Shown here one piece after another: positions 20,122 through 28,186 of a stretch of DNA of 52,643 bases; the stretch's first letter is position 1, and each line of letters opens with the position of its first letter. The DNA is taken from positions 1-52,643 of the forward strand of contig CALAJK010000001.1 of NCBI GenBank assembly GCA_937922795.1, in the 5' to 3' direction. Origin of the DNA: an uncultured Anaerolineae bacterium. Its GTDB lineage: Bacteria; Chloroflexota; Anaerolineae; Aggregatilineales; Phototrophicaceae. The notes under the pieces are model-generated. The model worked only from the letters and a program-made list of their open reading frames with translations, did no database searches and was not told the origin of the DNA. The position numbers and the translations under genes are program-made.

Positions 20122-20448
20122 ATGATGGTAGATGCAGCAGGCTGGCTGGGACTGGTCGGTCCGGCAGGCATCAGCGTGATGCTGATCATTCTGGGGCTAC
20201 TCAGCCGCCGGTTGGGCAGCGTCACCCGCACGCCGCGTTATTATCTGGGTCTTTTCCTGAGCGCAGGGTTGATGCTGTTGAGCGCGGCAGGCCGGGCGTG
20301 GAATCTGGCGCGTGGGGTGGCGTCAGCGGCGATCAGCCAGGAGCCGGGGTGGGTGCTGTTGTATGTCGGCGTGCCCGCCCTAGCGCTGACGCTGAGCCTG
20401 GTGGTCGTCTGGCGCTACTGGAGCTGGCTGTTAGCGGAGCGCGGCTGA
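20122..20448 (+). CDS. Small membrane protein of unknown function
   Basis: A 108-residue protein with three predicted membrane segments (about 10-28, 42-60, 78-100) and a basic loop (SRRLGSVTRTPRYY) after the first. Size, helix layout and loop charge resemble the preceding 97-residue protein, so the two may form a hetero-oligomer or be old duplicates; sequence identity looks low by eye. It lies between that gene and adenosine deaminase, 33 bases upstream of the latter. Function unknown. Confidence 0.6.
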   Translation: MMVDAAGWLGLVGPAGISVMLIILGLLSRRLGSVTRTPRYYLGLFLSAGLMLLSAAGRAWNLARGVASAAISQEPGWVLLYVGVPALALTLSLVVVWRYWSWLLAERG

Positions 20449-20481
20449 TCGTGGTCAGACGCTGTTTGGGGAGACGGCTGG

Positions 20482-21576
20482 ATGATGGCTGCTGAGCTGT
20501 ACCGCCGCATACCGGCGCTGCCCAAGATTGATCTGCACCGTCATCTGGAAGGATCGGTACGCCTGACCACGCTGATTGACATCGCGCTAGAGTACGGCAT
20601 CGAGATGCCGGAGTATGATGTCGAAACGCTGCGCCCGTTCGTGCAGGTGATGCCGGACGGGCTGCGCACGCCCCAGCATTTCCTCAGCAAGTTCATGACG
20701 CTGCGCCAGTTCTTCCGGTCTCCGGAAGTGATTCAGCGGGTGACTGCCGAAGCGGTAGCGGATGCCGCCGCCGACCGGGTAGTGTATCTGGAACTGCGCT
20801 TCACGCCGGCGGCGCTCAGCAACATCATCCGATGCGATTACCGCGACGTCATCGAGTGGGTCAGCCAGGCGGCCGCGGCGGCGGCGCGCGAGCATGGGAT
20901 TCAAGTGGGGTTGATCGTGTCGATGAACCGGCATGAGAGCGTCGAAATCGGCGCGCGCGTGCTGGAGGCCGCCCGCCCATTTTTGGGGCACGGCGTGGTC
21001 GCGCTGGACTTGGCCGGCAACGAACAGGCGTTCCCCGCCGCGCCGTTCGCCGACATCTTCGCCCAGGCGCGAGCCGATGGGTTCGGGATCACCATTCACG
21101 CCGGGGAGTGGGCGGGGCCGGAGAGCATTCACACGGCAGTGTACGAGCTGGGCGCTGAGCGGATCGGCCACGGCGTGCGCTTGATCGAAGACCGGGCGCT
21201 CTTGAGCGAGCTGGTAGACCGTGGCATTGTGCTGGAAGTGTGTCCTTCCAGCAACCTGGACAGCGGCGTTGTGAGCGAGTGGTCGTATCATCCGCTGCCG
21301 GCGCTGTGCCGCCAGCAGGTGAGGACGACGATCAATACCGATGATCCGCTGGTGTCCAACATCACCCTCAGCCAAGAGATCGGGCGAGCTGTTCAGCATC
21401 TCGGTCTGACTCTCGATGAGGTCAAGCGCCAGATGCTGCACGCCGCCGAGGCGGCGTTTCTGCCGCCGCCGGAACGGTCGGCGCTGGCGGCCTGGTTCGA
21501 TGCGAAATGGGAGCGCGTCTTGAACGGCGACGAGTCCGAGATAGCTGTGGGGACGGCCTATGATCCAGATCGGTGA
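20482..21576 (+). CDS. add: Adenosine deaminase
   Basis: Zinc hydrolase that deaminates adenosine (or a related purine) to inosine in salvage. The 364 residues carry metal ligands His19 and His21 in DLHRHLEGS, His206 and Glu209 in TIHAGEW, and the Asp pair in INTDDPL (287-288). The motif CPSSNLDSG is also present. The amidohydrolase TIM barrel is complete. ATGs at 20482 and 20485 are both possible. The MBL-fold gene overlaps its end by 17 bases. Activity on adenine or futalosine-derived substrates cannot be excluded without comparison. Confidence 0.92.
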   Translation: MMAAELYRRIPALPKIDLHRHLEGSVRLTTLIDIALEYGIEMPEYDVETLRPFVQVMPDGLRTPQHFLSKFMTLRQFFRSPEVIQRVTAEAVADAAADRVVYLELRFTPAALSNIIRCDYRDVIEWVSQAAAAAAREHGIQVGLIVSMNRHESVEIGARVLEAARPFLGHGVVALDLAGNEQAFPAAPFADIFAQARADGFGITIHAGEWAGPESIHTAVYELGAERIGHGVRLIEDRALLSELVDRGIVLEVCPSSNLDSGVVSEWSYHPLPALCRQQVRTTINTDDPLVSNITLSQEIGRAVQHLGLTLDEVKRQMLHAAEAAFLPPPERSALAAWFDAKWERVLNGDESEIAVGTAYDPDR

Positions 21577-22420
21577 TCTGCGCATTCACTTGATCAACGA
21601 TGGCATCACCCACGTTGATCCCGGCGGCGCTTTCGGGCTGGTGCCGCGCGCGTTGTGGTCGCCGCTGATGCCGCCGGACGCCGACGGCTTAGTGCCGATG
21701 ATATCGGTCTGCCTGCTGGTGCAGACGGGAGGCCGAAACATCGTGATTGATGTGGGGCACGGCGACAAGCTGAGCCAAAGGCAGCGCGACTTCATGCGGT
21801 TGGAACGACCGGGCGGCGGGCTGTTGGGCGGGCTGGCGCGGTTAGGTCTAGCTCCAGAGGACATCCATCTGGTGATCGATACCCACCTGCACGCGGATCA
21901 CGCCGGCGGCAACACCCGATTAAATGATCAGGGGCAGCTTGAGCCGACGTTCCCCAACGCGCAGTACGTCGTGCAGCGCCGCGAATTTGAAGACGCCATG
22001 CGCCCCAACGAGCGCACCCGCGCCACCTACATCCTGGACAACTATCAGCCGCTGTTTGAGACCGGCCAACTGCGGCTGCTGGAAGGCGACACAGAGCTAG
22101 CGCCGGGGGTGTGCGGTGTGGTGACGCCTGGCCATACGCCTGGCCACATGAGCGTGCGCTTTGAGAGCGGTGGCCAGCAGGCCGCGTTCATCTGCGACTT
22201 GGCCTGTTATGCCATCCACTTCGAGCGGTTGGGCTGGATGACCGCTTACGATGTAGAGCCGCTGGTGACGTTGGAGACTAAGCGTGTCTGGCAGCGTTGG
22301 GCGCTGGAGACTGGGGCGCTGCTGATCTTCCCTCACGATCCGCTGCGCCCTGTGGGCCGGCTGACGCTCGACCCACAGGGCAAACCCTATGTAACGCCGG
22401 TGGATGCCGCCTTCGTTTGA
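21560..22420 (+). CDS. MBL-fold metallo-hydrolase
   Basis: A 286-residue metallo-beta-lactamase-fold hydrolase. The zinc motif HxHxDH is visible as THLHADHAGG (His109, His111, Asp113, His114). A downstream TPGHTPGHMSV supplies another metal His, and CDLACYAIHFERLGW provides later ligands. The layout, with a long N-terminal insertion (MPPDADGLVPM), resembles the quorum-quenching lactonase/AttM and glyoxalase-like branch, but the substrate is not predictable. It overlaps adenosine deaminase by 17 bases and is probably translated with it. It converges on the protease gene with only 19 bases between stops. Confidence 0.88.
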   Translation: MIQIGDLRIHLINDGITHVDPGGAFGLVPRALWSPLMPPDADGLVPMISVCLLVQTGGRNIVIDVGHGDKLSQRQRDFMRLERPGGGLLGGLARLGLAPEDIHLVIDTHLHADHAGGNTRLNDQGQLEPTFPNAQYVVQRREFEDAMRPNERTRATYILDNYQPLFETGQLRLLEGDTELAPGVCGVVTPGHTPGHMSVRFESGGQQAAFICDLACYAIHFERLGWMTAYDVEPLVTLETKRVWQRWALETGALLIFPHDPLRPVGRLTLDPQGKPYVTPVDAAFV

Positions 22421-22439
22421 GGCGCCCGGCAGGTCTGGG

Positions 22440-23993
22440 CTACTGGGTGGCGGCGTGAATGGCGACCACGTAATCGCCAAAAGACGTCTGTTGGTAGCTG
22501 GTCATCATGAACGTCAGCGCCAAATCGCTCGACGTATTCGGGTCGAAACCGTCCAGCGGAATTTGCAGCATGGCGTCCAGACGTCCGCCGGGCAGGGCGC
22601 TGCCGCGGGCGCGCGTCACGTAGCTGCTGCTCAGGTCGGTCGACTGGCCCCAGCAGGTCTGCGGGTCGCCGGCGTCGTCACAGTAGACGAATTCGCCGGC
22701 ATCGGTCATGAAAATATCTAAGTTGGCATCGGCCAGGTACATAAACGGATCCAGGGCGTCGGTGACCGAGATCATGTATATGGTCAGCGGCACGCCGGAA
22801 GTGATCAGACCGGGCGTGAGCCAGACTGAGAATGGATCGCCGAGGTTGTCAGCGGCGGTCGCGGCCATACCCTCCAGCACGAGCACGAACTCGCCAGCTA
22901 TATCGCCCAGTCCGCCCACTACCAGTGAGACATCGGCAAATGGCCGGCCGCTGCGCTGCGAAAACGTGATGCGCGAGGTGGTCGAGCTTGGTGGGACGAC
23001 CCCGGTGGTGGGCAGCGCCACTTGGAAGCGCGCCGCCGCCGGCTCATCATCCGTGCACAAGCCGCTGCCGGTGGTGGGGTCGAGCACGGCCAGCACCGGG
23101 TCGAAGCCGTTGAGGCCAATGGCGGTGGCCGTATAGTTAAAGCCGGCACGCATCTGCCGCACGGTGATCTCGACGCCGTTGTTGAAGCCGACGCCCTTGC
23201 CGCAGTCCACGCTCACGCCGCCGGTGACCACAGCGGGCGGCGTCTTGGCCGGGGCGGTGGGGGTGGCCGCGGCGGATGGCGTGTCTTCAAAGGTGGCGAA
23301 GATGGCCGACACCGGCAGGATGCCGCCCAGCCGCCCCAGCGTGCGTTCCTCAGCCTGCACCGCGGTCGGGATGCCGATGAACTCGCCCGCCTGGTTCACC
23401 ACCAGGCCGCCGCTGTTGCCGGGCGAGATTTCGGCGTCCGTTTGATACCAGACCGGCAGCCTGCGCCCATTGATTGTGCCGTTTTCGATCGTCGTGATCA
23501 CCCCCTGTGTCACAGTCAGATAGCCCCCGCTGATGCCAGGGTAGCCGAAGATGTACACAGCGTCGCCATGCAGGACATCTTCGTTGGCGCGTTCGATGAA
23601 CGGTAGGTTGAGCGTCGAAGCGTCGATCGCCCGTCCGTTCTCATCGCGGTCAATTTGCAGGGCGGCGAAGTCCAGCGTATCGGCGACGCCGACGAGGCTG
23701 GCGTAATAGCGGTGCACCGGCAGTTCGCGCAGATCCTCCAGCACGAGGATGGCGTAATCGTCGGCGTCTTCGACGACGTGGCGGTTGGTGAAAATCAGCC
23801 CGGTGGCGTCGATGATCGTGCCTGAGCCGGTGCCCAACGGGCGTCCGCGCTCCAGCGCCACGATTTGCACGACGCTCTGGGCAATTTCTTGGATTTGCTG
23901 CCGCGACAGGCCGGCTTGCGCCAGCGTTGACCCGGACAGTACGATCACGAATAGTCCCATTAAGATGAGTGTTTTCACGATCAGCCTCAGCAT
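22440..23993 (-). CDS. Exported trypsin-like serine protease with C-terminal beta domains
   Basis: A 517-residue secreted or surface protease. A signal peptide covers about 1-26 (hydrophobic core LIVKTLILMGLFVIVLSG). The trypsin/HtrA-like domain (35-225) has the full triad: His72 in TNRHVV, Asp109 in TLDFAALQID and Ser194 in SPGNSGG. After a Thr/Pro/Ala linker (about 235-258) come two beta-rich repeats resembling bacterial pre-peptidase C-terminal domains (both with FDP- and DP-F-MYLAD-type Ca-site-like stretches). There is no PDZ domain, so it is not a standard DegP. A TATAAT on the minus strand (24015-24020) gives a leader of about 15 bases. Substrate unknown. Confidence 0.87.
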   Translation of the reverse strand: MLRLIVKTLILMGLFVIVLSGSTLAQAGLSRQQIQEIAQSVVQIVALERGRPLGTGSGTIIDATGLIFTNRHVVEDADDYAILVLEDLRELPVHRYYASLVGVADTLDFAALQIDRDENGRAIDASTLNLPFIERANEDVLHGDAVYIFGYPGISGGYLTVTQGVITTIENGTINGRRLPVWYQTDAEISPGNSGGLVVNQAGEFIGIPTAVQAEERTLGRLGGILPVSAIFATFEDTPSAAATPTAPAKTPPAVVTGGVSVDCGKGVGFNNGVEITVRQMRAGFNYTATAIGLNGFDPVLAVLDPTTGSGLCTDDEPAAARFQVALPTTGVVPPSSTTSRITFSQRSGRPFADVSLVVGGLGDIAGEFVLVLEGMAATAADNLGDPFSVWLTPGLITSGVPLTIYMISVTDALDPFMYLADANLDIFMTDAGEFVYCDDAGDPQTCWGQSTDLSSSYVTRARGSALPGGRLDAMLQIPLDGFDPNTSSDLALTFMMTSYQQTSFGDYVVAIHAATQ

Positions 23994-24014
23994 CCGATAG
24001 ACAGTTCAGTTATC

Positions 24015-24020
24015 ATTATA
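24015..24020 (-). promoter_or_regulatory. -10 box of the protease gene
   Basis: Perfect TATAAT on the minus strand, 21 bases before the protease ATG. No convincing -35 is seen. It lies just after the sucCD terminator, so the protease is probably transcribed on its own. Confidence 0.5.
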
Positions 24021-24064
24021 GGCTGTTTCAGGTTTTGACGAGGATAAGAGAGGATAAAAAAGTG

Positions 24065-24091
24065 CGGGGGCGTTTAGTTTCCACGCCCCCG
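24065..24091 (-). terminator. Rho-independent terminator of sucC-sucD
   Basis: A perfect 9-bp GC stem (24065-24073 with 24083-24091) and 9-base loop, 11 bases after the sucD stop. On the minus strand it is followed by CACTTTTTTATCC, a clear T-run. This is the strongest intrinsic terminator in the window. Confidence 0.9.
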
Positions 24092-24101
24092 ACGGTCAGG
24101 G

Positions 24102-24980
24102 TCAGCCAGCCAGCGCTTCCTGCATCAAGTCGCCGAGCTGGGTGGGGTTGAGCGCCACCCGCGCCCCCGCTTTTTCGAGCGCTTCCATCTTGGCTTTAGC
24201 CGTGCCTTTGGAGCCGGAGATGATCGCGCCGGCATGGCCCATGCGTTTGCCGGGCGGGGCGGTCACGCCGGCGATGTAGGCGACAACGGGCTTGGTCATC
24301 TCGTGCTGGATGAAGTCGGCGGCGCGCTCTTCTTCGGCCCCGCCGATTTCGCCGATCATGATGACGCCTTTAGTTTCGGGATCGGCCTCGAAAGCGGCCA
24401 GGCAGTCGATGAAGTTGGTGCCGGGCACCGGATCGCCGCCGATGCCGACACAGGTGCTCTGGCCGATCCCCTTCTGCGTCAGCTCAAAAATGGACTGGTA
24501 GGCCAGCGTGCCCGAGCGGCTGACGATGCCGACAGGCCCCGGCATCGACACTTCCGCCGGCGTGAAGCCGATGTTGCATTTGCCGGGGCTGAGGATGCCG
24601 GAGCAGTTCGGTCCGAGCAGGCGCGTGTGGGGGAAGTCGCGTTTGAGACGGTTGAACACCGCCGCCTGAGTGTGCATGGGGATATGTTCGGTCACGCACA
24701 CGATGAACGGCACGCCGGCCTCGGCAGCCTCCAAGATGGCGTCGGCGGCCACTGCCGCCGGGACGATGACGAACGAGGCGTTCGCGCCGGTTGCCTGCAC
24801 AGCGTCGGCGACGCTGGCGAAAATGGGGATGCCTTCGACATCGGCTCCAGCCTTCTGCGGGTTCGTGCCCGCCACCACCTGAGTGCCGTAGGCGCGGTTG
24901 CGCAGCCCGTAGTAGCTGCCCTGCCGCCCGGTCAAACCCTGGACGACGACTTTCGTCTGCTCATTCACAAAGATCGCCAT
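24102..24980 (-). CDS. sucD: Succinate-CoA ligase alpha subunit
   Basis: Subunit with the phosphohistidine that links succinyl-CoA, phosphate and ADP/GDP in the TCA cycle. The 292 residues match the family. The CoA-binding Rossmann domain begins [15 protein letters not shown]. The active-site His lies in [13 protein letters not shown] and its partner loop [14 protein letters not shown] is present. GGAGGG lies 6-7 bases before the ATG. It follows sucC by 3 bases and ends at a strong terminator. With propionyl-CoA carboxylase and methylmalonyl-CoA mutase in the same window, it can receive succinyl-CoA formed from propionyl-CoA. Confidence 0.97.
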   Translation of the reverse strand: MAIFVNEQTKVVVQGLTGRQGSYYGLRNRAYGTQVVAGTNPQKAGADVEGIPIFASVADAVQATGANASFVIVPAAVAADAILEAAEAGVPFIVCVTEHIPMHTQAAVFNRLKRDFPHTRLLGPNCSGILSPGKCNIGFTPAEVSMPGPVGIVSRSGTLAYQSIFELTQKGIGQSTCVGIGGDPVPGTNFIDCLAAFEADPETKGVIMIGEIGGAEEERAADFIQHEMTKPVVAYIAGVTAPPGKRMGHAGAIISGSKGTAKAKMEALEKAGARVALNPTQLGDLMQEALAG

Positions 24981-24983
24981 GGT

Positions 24984-26129
24984 CTACCCTCCTGCGGCGA
25001 TGGCGACGGCGCGGTTGGCGGCTTCTAGCATCGTCGGGGCGATGATGAGCCGGTCAGAAGCGTTTTCGGCGAGGATGGCGTGGCCTTCGCGGGCATTCGT
25101 GCCGTCCAGCCGGATGATGAGCGGCGACCGGAGCTGCACCCGGCGCGTGGCCTCAATGATGCCGCGCGCCACCTCATCGCAGCGGGTGACGCCGCCGAAG
25201 ATGTTGATGAAGATGACCTTCACGTTGGGATCGGTGTTGATGACCTCCAGCGCGCTGGTGACCACGTCAGCGCTGGCGCCGCCGCCGATGTCTAGGAAGT
25301 TGGCCGGTTTGCCGCCCACCTGGTTGACGGTGTCGCAGGTGCTCATCGCCAGGCCGGCGCCGTTGGCGATGATGCCTACGTCGCCGTCCAGCCCCACGTA
25401 CTGCAAGCCTTTCGAGCGCGCCAGGCTCTCGCGCTCATCGAGCTGCTCCAGGCCGCGGAAGGCGTCCCATTCGGGGTGGTTGCGGGCGGCGCTGTCGTCC
25501 AGCGTCACCTTGGCGTCCAGCGCGTGGACGCGGCCGTCCGGTGTCAGGATCAGCGGGTTGATCTCGACCAGGTCGGCGTCGCCTTCGACGAAGCAGCGAT
25601 ACAGCTTCATCAGGATGTTCACCACACCCTCATTGGCGCGCGGGTCGAGTTTAGCCCGCGCCACCCAGTCGCGGCAGGCGTCCTCGGCCAGCCCGTCAAG
25701 GGGGTTAACGTGCAGCCGGGCGATGGCGTCCGGGTCTTCAGCCGCCACCTGTTCGATGTCCACGCCGCCCTTGGCCGACAGCATCCCCAAGTAGAGCTTG
25801 GCCGTGCGATCCAGGGTGAACGAGGCGTAGTACTCCTGCTCGATGTCCGAGGCGCGCTCGATCCACAGGCGCTTGACGATATGTCCTTTGATGTTCATGC
25901 CCAGGATGCTGCCGGCATGGAAGCGCACCTCAGCGGCATTGTCGGCCAGTTTGATGCCGCCCGCCTTGCCGCGCCCGCCGACCTGCACCTGCGCCTTGAC
26001 GACCACCGGATAGCCGACGGCTTCAGCCTGGGCGACCGCCTCCTCCACTGTGTCAGCCACGCCGCCGGGCGACACCGGGATGCCGAAGCGCGCGAAATAC
26101 TGTTTGCCTTGATATTCGAATAAGTCCAC
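24984..26129 (-). CDS. sucC: Succinate-CoA ligase beta subunit
   Basis: ATP-grasp subunit that binds the nucleotide and succinate. From the GTG at 26129 it has 381 residues and begins VDLFEYQGKQYFARFGIPV, matching family N-termini. An AAAGGAG 6 bases upstream decides this start over in-frame ATGs further up that would add 54 unrelated residues. Features include VVVKAQVQVGGRGKAGGIK, the Mg-site segment LVEINPLI and the C-terminal VFINIFGGVTRCDEVA. It is cotranscribed with sucD (3-base gap). A promoter (26233-26261) and palindromes at the start site suggest local control. Confidence 0.96.
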   Translation of the reverse strand: MDLFEYQGKQYFARFGIPVSPGGVADTVEEAVAQAEAVGYPVVVKAQVQVGGRGKAGGIKLADNAAEVRFHAGSILGMNIKGHIVKRLWIERASDIEQEYYASFTLDRTAKLYLGMLSAKGGVDIEQVAAEDPDAIARLHVNPLDGLAEDACRDWVARAKLDPRANEGVVNILMKLYRCFVEGDADLVEINPLILTPDGRVHALDAKVTLDDSAARNHPEWDAFRGLEQLDERESLARSKGLQYVGLDGDVGIIANGAGLAMSTCDTVNQVGGKPANFLDIGGGASADVVTSALEVINTDPNVKVIFINIFGGVTRCDEVARGIIEATRRVQLRSPLIIRLDGTNAREGHAILAENASDRLIIAPTMLEAANRAVAIAAGG

Positions 26130-26159
26130 CGGTTTTCTCCTTTGATCCAGCAGTTTCGC

Positions 26160-26183
26160 GGTCACCCAGGGGGAGCAGTGACC
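26160..26183. promoter_or_regulatory. GGTCAC-N12-GTGACC inverted repeat in the sucC leader
   Basis: Perfect 6-base arms (26160-26165 and 26178-26183) with a 12-base spacer, 31 bases before the sucC GTG and inside the predicted leader. Could be a second operator half or an RNA hairpin. Confidence 0.35.
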
Positions 26184-26204
26184 TGTCAGCACGCGCACGA
26201 AATG

Positions 26205-26228
26205 AAGGTGAACGCCAGCGTTCGCCTT
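26205..26228. promoter_or_regulatory. Palindrome at the predicted sucC transcription start
   Basis: A 24-base near-perfect palindrome (26205-26215 with 26218-26228, one G-T mismatch) covers the predicted start point near 26226. That position fits a repressor operator. It could also act as a weak terminator for the gene at 26273-27157, but no T-run follows on the minus strand. Confidence 0.45.
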
Positions 26229-26232
26229 GTGA

Positions 26233-26261
26233 ATTATGCCACTTGCAGGATGGATGAGCAA
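26233..26261 (-). promoter_or_regulatory. Probable sucC-sucD promoter
   Basis: On the minus strand TTGCTC (26256-26261), a 17-base spacer and CATAAT (26233-26238). Good spacing and a 5-of-6 -10 box. The leader to the sucC GTG would be about 95 bases. Confidence 0.55.
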
Positions 26262-26272
26262 CGAACCCGCCG

Positions 26273-27157
26273 TTAGTGGCGCTCCTGCCACTCCTGAACT
26301 GTCGCCTCCAGAAATCCGCGCACGTCAGGGTCTGTCACCGACGACACGGCGTCGTAGTACTGCCCGTCCACTTCGATGCTCACGCCGCCGTCTGGGGACG
26401 GGTAGATATGGATGCTGCGGCCTGCGTACTGCGGCGTGAACTGAAGCTTATGCTGCAAATAGGCTTCGATGGCCGCGGCGATATTGATCTCCGGCACGGG
26501 TTTGCGTTCCAGTTTCTGGCCTCGCGCCGGCTTGATCGGCCCCTGGTCTTCCAGACGAAAGGTGGGCAGCGCGCCCGGCGCCTCGCTCGGCATGGGCGGC
26601 GCAGCCGGCTGCGGCCGGGGCGGGGCCGCGGGCGCCGGCCGGGCGGCCAGTTCATCGGTGACTGGCGGCGCCTCGACGGCGGGAGCGGCCGGCAGGTTCG
26701 TCTTGGCGAGCTGCGCCACCTCGCGCATCAGCCGGTTGAGCCGGTCGCGGAACTCTGGGTCGGCGGCTGGGTTGCGCAGGGTTTTATCGCCCATTTGAAT
26801 GATCAGACGTCCGTCCACCACATCGCGCAGGATGGTCATCACTTCGACCGCCTCGGCGGCGTCGCCATCGTTGACGGCGACGACGAATGTGCCCTGGCGC
26901 GCGGCGCGCGTCGGCGCCGGCGGCGCTGCCGGCTGTGGGTCGAACGTCAGCCTGCCGACCAGCGAGTCCAGATCAGGCATGTCGTCCGCCAGCGCGCTGG
27001 CGACGGCGCGACGCTTATCGGGGGTAATCCCGCGCCGCCGCCGCAGATAGACGAGCGCGCCGATGACGGCCACGAGCAGGACGCCCAGCGTGCACATCAA
27101 CGCCAGCATGGCGCTGACAAACGGTTGCTGCAAGAAACCAGCCAGATCGCTTCCCAT
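26273..27157 (-). CDS. Single-pass membrane protein of unknown function
   Basis: A 294-residue protein that I do not recognise. A membrane helix at about 15-38 is followed by a basic stop-transfer RRRR, so the rest is probably cytoplasmic. The middle (80-100 and 165-195) is Pro/Ala-rich and likely disordered. A small folded part at about 95-150 (TFVVAVNDGDAAEAVEVMTIL, LIIQMGDKTLRNPAADPEF) and a C-terminal domain (230-294, with SIHIYPSPDGGVSIEVDGQYY and a terminal helix) look conserved in character. The gene starts 3 bases after mutM ends, so the two are probably cotranscribed. No enzymatic motif is visible. Confidence 0.75.
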   Translation of the reverse strand: MGSDLAGFLQQPFVSAMLALMCTLGVLLVAVIGALVYLRRRRGITPDKRRAVASALADDMPDLDSLVGRLTFDPQPAAPPAPTRAARQGTFVVAVNDGDAAEAVEVMTILRDVVDGRLIIQMGDKTLRNPAADPEFRDRLNRLMREVAQLAKTNLPAAPAVEAPPVTDELAARPAPAAPPRPQPAAPPMPSEAPGALPTFRLEDQGPIKPARGQKLERKPVPEINIAAAIEAYLQHKLQFTPQYAGRSIHIYPSPDGGVSIEVDGQYYDAVSSVTDPDVRGFLEATVQEWQERH

Positions 27158-27160
27158 AAT

Positions 27161-27976
27161 CTAAGGCTCCGGTTGACAGATCGGACAGTAGTGCGTGCCG
27201 CGTTGGGCGACGCGAATCTTGACGAGCGGCGCGCCGCAGGTCAGGCAGGGTTGGCCGTCGCGGCCATAGACTGTCAGGTAATCCTGCGATTCGCCGCGTT
27301 CGCCGTCCGGTTTGCGATACCAATTGATGCTGGCGCCCTCATGCGCGATGCCCTGTTCCAGCGCGCGGCGGATGGCCTGGTGCAGCCGAGCGATCTCGGC
27401 GTCGGTCAGGGTATGCGCCGGGCGCAGGGGATGGATGCCGGCTGCGTGCAGGGCTTCGTCGGCGTAGATGTTGCCGACGCCGGCGATGAACGACTGATCC
27501 AGCAGCAGCGCCTTGATCGCCTTGTGCCGGCCTGCCAGCCGCTGGCGCAGCACTGCCGCCGTGAACGCCGCATCCAGCGGCTCTGGTCCCAGGTCGGGGG
27601 CGATCTCTTCTATGTCTTGCGCCAGGTAGACCCGCCCGAAACGGCGGGCGTCGGAAAAGCACAGATACCGGCCGTCATCGAGCGCCAGCTGGAAGTGCAC
27701 CCAGCGATCGGGCGGTTCGGGATTATCCCAAATGTACAGCCGTCCGGTCATCTTCAAATGCACAGCCAGCACATCATGATCGAGCTGGCAGACGATGTAC
27801 TTGGCGCGCCGATTGAGGGCGCGGAACGTCTGCCCCGGCAGCCGCGCGGCGAATTCAGCCGGGGAAGGCGAGCGCATCACTTTCGGCCAATCCGTCCAGA
27901 CGCCGGTGATCGTGCGCCCGATGAGCGGAGCGCGCAGGCTGCGCACTACAGTTTCGACCTCAGGTAGTTCAGGCAT
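27161..27976 (-). CDS. mutM: Formamidopyrimidine-DNA glycosylase
   Basis: Base-excision repair enzyme that removes 8-oxoguanine and FapyG and cuts the abasic site. From the ATG at 27976 it has 271 residues and starts MPELPEVET; the mature Pro2 is the catalytic nucleophile and Glu3 assists, so this start is firm although the frame stays open upstream. The helix-two-turn-helix (QSFIAGVGNIYADEALHAAG) and the C-terminal zinc finger (CLTCGAPL and CPIC) are intact. It is divergent from dnaE across 210 bases and followed closely by the single-pass membrane protein. Confidence 0.96.
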   Translation of the reverse strand: MPELPEVETVVRSLRAPLIGRTITGVWTDWPKVMRSPSPAEFAARLPGQTFRALNRRAKYIVCQLDHDVLAVHLKMTGRLYIWDNPEPPDRWVHFQLALDDGRYLCFSDARRFGRVYLAQDIEEIAPDLGPEPLDAAFTAAVLRQRLAGRHKAIKALLLDQSFIAGVGNIYADEALHAAGIHPLRPAHTLTDAEIARLHQAIRRALEQGIAHEGASINWYRKPDGERGESQDYLTVYGRDGQPCLTCGAPLVKIRVAQRGTHYCPICQPEP

Positions 27977-28100
27977 AGTGTAAGTGTAGCTCAATTTGTC
28001 GTTGTGCGTGCCTTGAGTATCAAACGCCCCGGTTTGAGCGTATAGGATAGCTTGAGGGCGGGCGACCTGAACGGCGAACATTTGTTATACGTGCCGGATC

Positions 28101-28167
28101 GCAGGTGGGGGCTGATGGTATAATGAGCGCACGTAGGCGCTCGCATCTGCGTTCCATCCCCACCTGC
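28101..28167. repeat. 10-bp inverted repeat bracketing the dnaE promoter
   Basis: GCAGGTGGGG at 28101-28110 and its perfect reverse complement at 28158-28167, 47 bases apart. The left arm lies in the -35 region and the right arm in the leader, 19 bases before the dnaE ATG. A smaller hairpin (28126-28130 with 28137-28141) lies between. It may be a two-site operator or a long leader stem. Confidence 0.55.
28116..28124 (+). promoter_or_regulatory. Extended -10 promoter of dnaE
   Basis: TGG-TATAAT, a perfect extended -10 box 63 bases before the dnaE ATG. No -35 consensus is visible; the left arm of the inverted repeat occupies that region. Confidence 0.6.
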
Positions 28168-28186
28168 ATCAAGTCGAGAGTACAGG

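Noticed and set aside
26276-27967. Long plus-strand frame spanning the unknown membrane protein and mutM
   Set aside because: Antisense to two genes and composed of Arg/Gly/His-rich sequence typical of mirrored GC-rich codons.
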